Positions 1-5,215 of a stretch of 6,146 bases of DNA are shown here, one piece after another. This DNA comes from Candidatus Dadabacteria bacterium UBA1144 (GTDB lineage: Bacteria > Desulfobacterota_D > UBA1144): positions 335 to 6,480 of the forward strand of contig DCAB01000008.1 in the NCBI GenBank assembly GCA_002311855.1, written 5' to 3'. Position numbers and translations under genes: made by a program. The notes beneath the pieces were generated by a model. That model did not search any database and had not been told where the DNA came from. It was given only the letters and a program-made list of their open reading frames with translations. Positions within the stretch are counted from its first letter, which is position 1, and each line of letters starts with the position of its first letter.

Positions 1-48
1 TTATATACTCAAATAGACACAACTCAACACAAAGAACTGATATAAAAA

Positions 49-68
49 TTCGATAGATTTCGATATGA
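49..68. promoter_or_regulatory. 10-bp tandem repeat, possible operator or promoter element
   Basis: TTCGATA occurs at 49-55 and again at 59-65, exactly 10 bp apart. Two protein-binding half sites at this spacing would lie on the same face of the helix. A -10-like TATGAT (64-69) overlaps the second copy, but I see no convincing -35 box. The site lies about 70 bp ahead of the zinc-ribbon start codon. A regulatory role is inference from spacing and position only, and a chance repeat in AT-rich DNA is possible. Confidence 0.2.
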
Positions 69-134
69 TTGGCTATGGCGCCTTTCAAGCAAATATGTAT
101 GCTGGCGCTTTAATTGTGGAGAAAGGATAAGTAA

Positions 135-239
135 ATGTTTTGCACTAGTTGTGGAAAAGAAATAAAGGATGAGGCAGCTTTCTGTGTACATTGCGGTGTG
201 CCAGTCTCTGGAAAAAAGTGGAGAACAAAAAGAAAGTGA
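135..239 (+). CDS. Zinc-ribbon N-terminal piece of a DUF805-type gene (34 codons, then stop)
   Basis: The ATG at 135 follows a good ribosome binding site, AAAGGA at 122-127, with a 7-nt spacer. The 34-residue product opens with MFCTSC and has two CxxC knuckles (C3, C6 and C17, C20), the pattern of the short zinc ribbon that heads many bacterial membrane proteins. Such ribbons are commonly fused to a DUF805 domain, and the DUF805 coding sequence lies just downstream in the +1 frame. This frame instead ends at TGA 237-239 after a lysine/arginine-rich tail. The run of six A at 212-217 is the likeliest point of the shift: five A would give a continuous 146-residue zinc-ribbon/DUF805 protein. What is seen: ribbon motif, ribosome binding site, stop. 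Inferred: a frameshifted gene (mutation or base-call error), or less likely a separate mini-protein translated ahead of the membrane protein. Zinc binding is expected from the cysteines but is not proved. Confidence 0.6.
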   Translation: MFCTSCGKEIKDEAAFCVHCGVPVSGKKWRTKRK

Positions 240-273
240 AAAACTAAATGCTAAAATCAAGAAAGTAGGATTT

Positions 274-576
274 ATGGAATATACAATAAGTTGCTTTAGG
301 AACTACGCGGGGTTTAATGGCAGAGCAAGACGAAAAGAGTTGTGGTTTTTCTATCTCTTTTATTTTATTTGTTTTTTGGTAACTGATTTAATCCATGAAA
401 CAGCTTCTACAATAGTTGCCTTGGTTTTCTTTCTTCCAACAATTGCTGTTAACTGTCGTAGAATGCATGATTTGGGGAAAAGTGGTTGGATGCAATTGAT
501 ACCTATCTACAATATTGTCCTCTACTGCACTGATTCAGAACCATCAGATAATAAATATGGTCCTAAAGTCAAGTGA
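274..576 (+). CDS. DUF805 family membrane protein (frame-shifted from the upstream zinc ribbon)
   Basis: The 100-residue product from the ATG at 274 is a compact DUF805 protein. It has the family's opening motif (NGRARRKELWFF, residues 15-26), a first hydrophobic stretch at about 23-40, a second at about 45-60, the signature RRMHDLGKSGW (62-72), a short hydrophobic segment with IPIYNIVL (76-83), and the typical ending with NKYGP. DUF805 proteins are small inner-membrane proteins of unknown function. The same frame is open back to 169, but residues before the DUF805 part would be an out-of-frame reading of the zinc ribbon, so I reject an ATG at 169. Upstream of 274 there is only AGGA at 267-270 with a 3-nt spacer, too close for efficient initiation. 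This favours one original gene starting at 135 and broken by a 1-nt shift, or coupled re-initiation after TGA 237-239. The gene ends at TGA 574-576 and converges on the minus-strand operon; I see no clear terminator between them. Confidence 0.8.
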   Translation: MEYTISCFRNYAGFNGRARRKELWFFYLFYFICFLVTDLIHETASTIVALVFFLPTIAVNCRRMHDLGKSGWMQLIPIYNIVLYCTDSEPSDNKYGPKVK

Positions 577-640
577 AAGGAAAGTGTGAGTGTCCCCTAA
601 AATCTTATATTTTTGATACAATTACTTTAAGAAGAAATTT

Positions 641-1855
641 TTATTTGCATTTACTTAGAACTTCCCTGTAATTTGCAAATTGCTCGTTTGTTATTTTCGT
701 ATTTGATTTAAGCCAATCTTTATCCATGTTGTCAGTATTATTAAATCTCATAAATTGCTGCCTCAATGAAAAGAAAAATCTTGGCCACTCAGCAAGTTCT
801 TTAATATTGTTAGGAATTTTATCTGGAAAACCATTTTTTATTTTAGATTCAATATATATCTTACCTACATCAGGTTGGAATATTTTTATTGCCGTAAAAG
901 CACCAAAAACGTGTATTGAGAACACGTCTCCTTTTCTTGATACTACTCTTTTGAAACCTCTAAGTCTTATTTCGATATTATAATGTGGTCTGGGTAGCGT
1001 TATATCATACACCTTTCCACTATCTACAAATACTGCTCTCATTTTACCTAGATTTGCACCTTCTGAAAATGGAACAACTGATACATTATTTAGCATTGAA
1101 AGAGAGGAGGAGAATGTATGAGAGATTATATTTTTTAGAATCGCAGGGTTTTTTGTAAATTTTTTTGGAATGTACTTTATAGCTTTTTCTTCGATAAGAA
1201 CTTTGGTAACTCCAATCCTAAAGTTATATTTCATCTTTAATTTAAAATCTTTTAATAGACTACGGGCTGTACTAAATGCATTAACTGTACCTTCTCCAGA
1301 TATACTACTTAAACCAGTGGTATAAAAATCTTTAATTAGTTCTAATACTTGATCATTTGTTAATTTTGAATTACTTAGAGATGTTAGTTCCGCCCTATAA
1401 GGAATAGATGCAAGTAGAGTATATGTTTTGGAGGAGTCATTAAAGTTAAAGAAAATTATCTGAAAGTATAAATCTATCGTGTTGAGATATATTTCATTTC
1501 CTTCATCGTAGTCGTAAGAAAAATCTTCATAATCTAGGCCAATGCTCATTACAATCTGATCAGCAGATTTCTTAAAATCCGAGCCATCACCACCGATAAC
1601 TATTTTAAAGTGATTCGGATTGATCTCCTTGATCGTTTCTAAAAGACTAAGCGATATCACATCGATTCCTCTTCCTTCATCTATGATCTTAAGAATTTTT
1701 GATGTATATGGAGCAAACGTATCCCTATCGGCGTAGCTTCCCGTAATAGCAAATCCCGCATATTGGACTTCAAGTTTTGCAGAATAACTTAGTTTTGGTA
1801 TAGAAAAAACTAGTAGTGCAAGAATAAAAATCGCAATGTTCTTCTTACCAATCAT
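641..1855 (-). CDS. Exported protein of unknown function, last gene of the four-gene operon
   Basis: This 404-residue protein starts with a Sec signal peptide: positive n-region MIGKKN, hydrophobic core at about 7-20, and a likely signal peptidase I site near SYSA (23-26). There is no lipobox cysteine, so it should be a soluble periplasmic or secreted protein, or one that associates with a membrane after export. The mature part looks like mixed beta/alpha globular protein. It has an acidic, tyrosine-rich patch at 108-123, a helical region at about 165-205, a segment at 255-330 rich in alternating beta-like residues, and an aromatic stretch WPRFFF (357-362). Only one cysteine (403) is present. 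I do not recognise the family. The ATG at 1855 overlaps the upstream gene's stop by 11 nt and is preceded by AAGGAA (1868-1863) with a 7-nt spacer lying inside that gene, so translation is probably coupled. Its position after a CsgG/FlgT-like gene suggests a partner in the same envelope assembly; that is inference from context. Confidence 0.85.
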   Translation of the reverse strand: MIGKKNIAIFILALLVFSIPKLSYSAKLEVQYAGFAITGSYADRDTFAPYTSKILKIIDEGRGIDVISLSLLETIKEINPNHFKIVIGGDGSDFKKSADQIVMSIGLDYEDFSYDYDEGNEIYLNTIDLYFQIIFFNFNDSSKTYTLLASIPYRAELTSLSNSKLTNDQVLELIKDFYTTGLSSISGEGTVNAFSTARSLLKDFKLKMKYNFRIGVTKVLIEEKAIKYIPKKFTKNPAILKNIISHTFSSSLSMLNNVSVVPFSEGANLGKMRAVFVDSGKVYDITLPRPHYNIEIRLRGFKRVVSRKGDVFSIHVFGAFTAIKIFQPDVGKIYIESKIKNGFPDKIPNNIKELAEWPRFFFSLRQQFMRFNNTDNMDKDWLKSNTKITNEQFANYREVLSKCK

Positions 1856-3191
1856 CTTCCATTTCCTTGTCCATTTCTTCCCTTCTTTGTTTAATCTTCT
1901 CCATATTTTTTTTAAACAATTCTTCCTTTGAAACGGCTAAAGAAATTGGACGTACAATCATTTTTCCAAATACAAATCTGGAGTTAAATTGCGATTTGGG
2001 ATCTTCAGGTACTGCAATTGAGTAGTGATCTTTTACAGTGTCAATCCGCACGTAACCTAGAGATTCTTCAATGTAGCCAAGATCCTCACCGGTATATGAA
2101 TCAATAATTTTATCTAAGAGCCTAAAAGCCTCATATCTTTCACCTTTTTTAAATTGCGACCCACCTTGTCCCAAATATAATTTTCCATTTTCTATTTTTT
2201 CTACTAGAACTGGGAACATCGAAAAAAGGATATTTTGACCTATTTCTTTTGAGATAATTGACGATAATGTCTCATATATTCTTTTAGTGTCTTTGGAATA
2301 TATGTTAGTAGTAAAATTCTTAGAAAACATGACTTGCCTTGTAGTAACATCAATCAATTTATAAGAGATATTCACATGCGTTAAATTTCTTTTTATGATT
2401 CTATCAGATGTCCTAATTTTTTTTTCGACAACCTCAGTAGTTAAATCTTCTATAGTACCCAGAAGCAAGAAATCTACTGAGATTTCATTTCCTAGTTTTG
2501 CCAGCTCGGTAGCAGGGGTTTTACCTTCGATTATTGCTTTCTTCTCTTCCGCTATTTCTTCCGTGTAAGTTCTATCTAAAACCGTAAACTTCCTGGTTTG
2601 TGTGAGATAATTAGAAATTGAATCAACAAAAATTCTATTGATTTTTTCAGGATCTAAGTTTGAAGCATAGATTCTAAATGGAATAACGGCAATTCTCGTT
2701 CTTTTGCTTGATTGGGGAAAATCAAAAAAAGCTACCTCTGCTTTTATGGTTATATGATGCAGATTTTTTTCCTTTTTTTGCTTGATGATTTTATAGCTTT
2801 TTACCCCGCCATTAACTCTATCAATCATCTCTTTAACGTATTCTCTATTAAATTCCTGCTCTTTAATCGGAGCATTATTTCCCATCGATTTAGATGCATC
2901 ATTTATTTTGGAAACAGATTCTTTGTCAAGCACCCTATGAAGATCATTCCATTGTTTTTCTTCCGTAATCTTACCTTGCATTACTTTGATTATCGTTTGT
3001 GTTTGGATGCTTTTACCATTGACAATCGAGATGGCTTCAGCAAGTGCATTGTTAATTGCTTCTTCTTTAGATGTACCACTTCCCGTGGCCTCAACACTTT
3101 TAAATTTTACTTCAGAAAACGAGGCTACACTTGTTAGGCTTAAAAGAAATATGACCAAAAATGCTTTATGGATTAACTTAATCGGGTTCAT
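1845..3191 (-). CDS. CsgG/FlgT-like exported assembly protein
   Basis: The 448-residue product has three regions. After a signal peptide (hydrophobic core about 9-24, cleavage around SFSE 24-27), residues about 29-155 carry the pattern ATGSGTSKEEAINNAL-AEAI-NG, typical of the LPP20/FlgT N-terminal fold. Residues about 165-325 form a CsgG-like (FlgT middle) domain opening with RIAVIPF, then FTVLDR, VDFLLLGTIEDL and a TTRQVMFSKNF strand. Residues about 328-412 look like the FlgT C-terminal SH3-like domain, with NGKLYLGQGG, FKKGERYEAFR and SYTGEDLGYIEE. A charged helical tail, about 420-448, ends in DDW. CsgG is a lipoprotein pore; this protein has no lipobox, which is closer to FlgT, a periplasmic ring protein of the Vibrio flagellum. 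No flagellar genes are nearby, so I do not call it FlgT. The start at 3191 is chosen over an in-frame ATG at 3233 because the signal peptide begins there; GGAAG at 3205-3201 is a modest ribosome binding site. It overlaps the preceding stop by 14 nt and the next start by 11 nt. Confidence 0.85.
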   Translation of the reverse strand: MNPIKLIHKAFLVIFLLSLTSVASFSEVKFKSVEATGSGTSKEEAINNALAEAISIVNGKSIQTQTIIKVMQGKITEEKQWNDLHRVLDKESVSKINDASKSMGNNAPIKEQEFNREYVKEMIDRVNGGVKSYKIIKQKKEKNLHHITIKAEVAFFDFPQSSKRTRIAVIPFRIYASNLDPEKINRIFVDSISNYLTQTRKFTVLDRTYTEEIAEEKKAIIEGKTPATELAKLGNEISVDFLLLGTIEDLTTEVVEKKIRTSDRIIKRNLTHVNISYKLIDVTTRQVMFSKNFTTNIYSKDTKRIYETLSSIISKEIGQNILFSMFPVLVEKIENGKLYLGQGGSQFKKGERYEAFRLLDKIIDSYTGEDLGYIEESLGYVRIDTVKDHYSIAVPEDPKSQFNSRFVFGKMIVRPISLAVSKEELFKKNMEKIKQRREEMDKEMEDDW

Positions 3192-3846
3192 CGCCCATAG
3201 CTTCCGCATCTGCTTTTGATACCTTAATGTCATTAGCTTTGGCTCCAGACATAGCCATCGAAGCCGTAGATTGCACGGTATTCATATATCCAGGTAAATT
3301 TTTTATTACTTTAATGAAGCCACCAAGTTGCTTTATGGCATTCATCTTATCTTCACTAATACTTTTCTGCATTTTCTTCATTTCTTTTCCCATTTGTATT
3401 GCATACTTAACACCTTCACCCATAGGTTTAAATGATTTGGCATACATAGCTTTTTGTTGAGCATTAGTGACAGATTCTTTCTCCATTATTTTTTTAAGTT
3501 CCTCGGAATTTTGAGCAGACGCCCTAATTACAGCATCCATCCTCTCGTTCTCATCAATTTTCCCATCTTTTGCTCTTTTCCTAAGTGCGGCAATTTCTTT
3601 AGCCGCACCGTCCATCTTGTAGGCTTTAAACAGATATCCCTGAGCTTCAAGAAACTTGTCCGCGGATTTAAAAAAAGCATCCGTAAGACCCGTTTTCATA
3701 GACGAAAAATCTATTGTCGCTGAAGAGCCTCCCTTGTCCCCACCTGGTAGTTTATCTTTTAGTTGTGATGGCATCTTCAGCCCTGCAAATGAATCAGAGC
3801 TAAAACTAAATAATAGTATTAAAATTGTTAGTATTCTTATATACAT
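3178..3846 (-). CDS. Helical, lysine- and methionine-rich exported protein, second gene of the operon
   Basis: This 222-residue protein begins with a clear Sec signal peptide (MYIRILT, hydrophobic core to about residue 14) and a probable signal peptidase I site after SFA (residues 19-21). No lipobox is present. A Gly/Lys/Pro-rich linker (about 29-42) is followed by a body that looks almost wholly alpha-helical (about 50-200) and rich in Lys, Ala, Glu and Met. By my count there are 16 Met, with a cluster at 152, 156 and 159. There are no cysteines. I do not recognise the family and assign no function. The start is very well supported: AAAAGGAG (3863-3856) lies 9 nt ahead of the ATG. The gene begins 21 bp after the stop of the preceding gene and its last 14 nt overlap the start of the CsgG/FlgT-like gene. 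It is most simply read as a periplasmic helical component working with the proteins on either side. Only the export signal and genetic coupling are seen directly. Confidence 0.85.
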   Translation of the reverse strand: MYIRILTILILLFSFSSDSFAGLKMPSQLKDKLPGGDKGGSSATIDFSSMKTGLTDAFFKSADKFLEAQGYLFKAYKMDGAAKEIAALRKRAKDGKIDENERMDAVIRASAQNSEELKKIMEKESVTNAQQKAMYAKSFKPMGEGVKYAIQMGKEMKKMQKSISEDKMNAIKQLGGFIKVIKNLPGYMNTVQSTASMAMSGAKANDIKVSKADAEAMGDEPD

Positions 3847-3855
3847 CTTATCTTT

Positions 3856-3863
3856 CTCCTTTT
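3856..3863 (-). promoter_or_regulatory. Strong ribosome binding site for the 222-residue exported protein
   Basis: On the minus strand AAAAGGAG is followed by a 9-nt spacer and the ATG at 3846. It is the best Shine-Dalgarno in the operon, which suggests this second gene may be translated more strongly than the first, whose leader has none. That consequence is inference. Confidence 0.7.
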
Positions 3864-3867
3864 GAGA

Positions 3868-5025
3868 TTACCTAAATTTAATTGCCGCCTCTCTAGCTAC
3901 ATAGTCAACAATCTTTCTAAGCGAGTTAACCTGTGCTTGCTGTGGAGTGGTACCTCTGCCTTTTCTTTGTTCTGGTGCAACAGCTCCAATCGAAGCACAC
4001 TTTCTACCTTTGAAACAATCAAAGATCTCCGCTGAAGTAAGATTGGTATTTACTATTACATTTGGGTGACCTTGAATAGGATCTGTCTCTTCTTGGCCTA
4101 CATCAAAGACACCAATTACTACGTATTTAACTGGATACTTTGTATCCATCTGTGCTTTAAAGTATGATTTTATTTTAGACTCAATACCAAGATCGGGTTC
4201 TCCAGTAGTGACATATAACTTTTTCCATTCTTTAGCAAGTTCTATAACTTCATCATCAAAGTCTGATAATTTTTCTAACGTAAAGCCGTATTCAGTAAGA
4301 ACCGCACTAAAACCACTATTTACAATAGACTCAGCCCCAAAAGTGGCTACCTTATATTTCACTACCGTACTTGCTACACGTTTTACGGTACTTCCACCAG
4401 TTTCACTTCTATCAGTCTTGGTGGTTTTGCTGCTTACAGTTGTTTCACTTTCACTTACCGCCTCAACTTCTGAACTTTCTTCAAACTTTGTACGTTTATC
4501 CTGTTTTACTCTTCTATCATCAAAGGATTTTTTCGATGAACTCTCAAATTGTCTAGTAACAAATATAATAGCTACACTGTGACCTGATGTGCTTGAGACT
4601 CCAGATGTAGCAATGAATAATTGCTCTATTTTATTTTCAAAAATATTTGCCCTTAAAGCTATTGTAAATCTTTTTTGTCCATCATGATGCACAGATTCAA
4701 GGACAGCCCCACAATCAGCATATTTGCCAATATTGGCCTCAACCTCTGGTCTTATCTTGGCAAAAGCTGTAGTTTTGGATGTGCTTAAAGCGTTAACATA
4801 GTTATCCATAGCATTCAAACAGGCTAACGTCCTAGCTTTTTCCATAATTTTCTTTTTATTAGACCTGTAAGTTCTAAAGTCCTTAGAGTATTCGTACGAA
4901 GAACGGCCAACAACCTCTTTCGCTACAACTTCAATTACACCCACAGGGCCGACAAACAGAAAGAGAAAAACTAGCGTTAGACAGGCAAAAACCGAAGGCA
5001 ATTTTGTTTTATTAAACATAATCAT
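3868..5025 (-). CDS. Exported protein with LPP20/FlgT-N-like first domain, first gene of the operon
   Basis: The 385-residue product has a signal peptide with hydrophobic core at about 12-33 and a probable cleavage near VVA (33-35). Residues about 45-140 resemble an LPP20/FlgT N-terminal-like domain: a helix with KKKIMEKARTLACLNAM (57-73), then a strand pair ending RFTIALRANIF (119-129). A strand SVAIIFVTRQF (150-160) is followed by a hydrophilic Ser/Thr/Lys/Glu-rich segment (about 161-222). The C-terminal part has YVVIGVFDVG (301-310), a DPIQGHPNVIVNTNL stretch (315-329), CASIGAVA (343-350), and a final helix from about 361. I recall this order of motifs in uncharacterised proteins of other proteobacteria but cannot name the family firmly. 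Cysteine pairs C69/C105 and C337/C343 could form disulfides. The ATG at 5025 lies only about 11 nt after the predicted transcript start and has no recognisable Shine-Dalgarno; the in-frame ATG at 5019 is an alternative. It is the first gene of the operon. Confidence 0.82.
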   Translation of the reverse strand: MIMFNKTKLPSVFACLTLVFLFLFVGPVGVIEVVAKEVVGRSSYEYSKDFRTYRSNKKKIMEKARTLACLNAMDNYVNALSTSKTTAFAKIRPEVEANIGKYADCGAVLESVHHDGQKRFTIALRANIFENKIEQLFIATSGVSSTSGHSVAIIFVTRQFESSSKKSFDDRRVKQDKRTKFEESSEVEAVSESETTVSSKTTKTDRSETGGSTVKRVASTVVKYKVATFGAESIVNSGFSAVLTEYGFTLEKLSDFDDEVIELAKEWKKLYVTTGEPDLGIESKIKSYFKAQMDTKYPVKYVVIGVFDVGQEETDPIQGHPNVIVNTNLTSAEIFDCFKGRKCASIGAVAPEQRKGRGTTPQQAQVNSLRKIVDYVAREAAIKFR

Positions 5026-5042
5026 AATATTAACATCGCTGC

Positions 5043-5072
5043 ATTATATCAAATTACTTATGGTGGAATCAA
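5043..5072 (-). promoter_or_regulatory. Sigma-70-type extended -10 promoter of the exported-protein operon
   Basis: Read on the minus strand, TTGATT (5072-5067) lies 18 bp from a perfect TATAAT (5048-5043), which is preceded by TGA to give the extended -10 TGATATAAT (5051-5043). The transcript should begin near 5036, only about 11 nt before the operon's first ATG at 5025. The motif match is direct. The exact start site and use of this promoter are predicted. Confidence 0.65.
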
Positions 5073-5100
5073 CAGATACTTAAGGTATTGGTGTTTTTAT

Positions 5101-5118
5101 TTATATTTATATTTATAT
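5101..5118 (+). repeat. Three perfect TTATAT hexamers ahead of the divergent gene
   Basis: TTATAT is repeated three times without change at 5101-5118, and the preceding hexamer TTTTAT (5095-5100) differs by one base. The array ends about 28 bp before the TTG at 5147 and each unit offers a -10-like TATATT. No well-spaced -35 box is evident for this gene, so the array may simply be AT-rich spacer. Slippage could change promoter spacing. Confidence 0.6.
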
Positions 5119-5215
5119 TAGAATCGAGTACAAGTGGAGAGAGGAATTGCTTAGTCCGTTTGGATCAATAGCACAACTTAGATTTAACTTTGGTAAAAAT
5201 GGTAAAATCACTTTT

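Noticed and set aside
78..108. Hairpin with GCGCC (78-82) pairing GGCGC (104-108) and AGCA pairing TGCT.
   Set aside because: It has a 5-nt one-sided bulge and no T run, and nothing ties it to a known riboswitch or attenuator. Chance pairing is not excluded.
211..218. Programmed -1 frameshift on A AAA AAG to reach DUF805.
   Set aside because: The -1 frame ends at TAA 245-247; DUF805 is in the +1 frame, so the classic mechanism would not produce the fusion.
24..260. Minus-strand open frame of 78 codons at 24-260.
   Set aside because: It overlaps the zinc-ribbon coding start and its ribosome binding site and shows no recognisable domain.
169..273. Extension of the DUF805 protein back to an ATG at 169.
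   Set aside because: Those residues are the zinc-ribbon sequence read in the wrong frame. The ribbon cysteines are lost and the ATG has no spaced ribosome binding site.
599..614. Small hairpin AAAAT-CTTAT-ATTTT between the converging DUF805 gene and the operon.
   Set aside because: A five-pair A/T-only stem is too weak to call a terminator; no better one is seen at 577-640.
2712..3219. Plus-strand open frames at 2712-3137 and 2986-3219.
   Set aside because: They lie antisense within a well-supported exported-protein gene, have no ribosome binding site that I can see and give low-complexity products.
3192..3233. Upstream ATG at 3233 for the CsgG/FlgT-like protein.
   Set aside because: It would place 14 basic, polar residues before a normal signal peptide and overlap the preceding gene by 56 nt. 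The ATG at 3191 gives a standard signal peptide.
4208..4582. Plus-strand open frame of 124 codons at 4208-4582 and a nested one at 4371-4556.
   Set aside because: Antisense to the Ser/Thr-rich region of the 385-residue protein; the long frame is a by-product of that codon composition.
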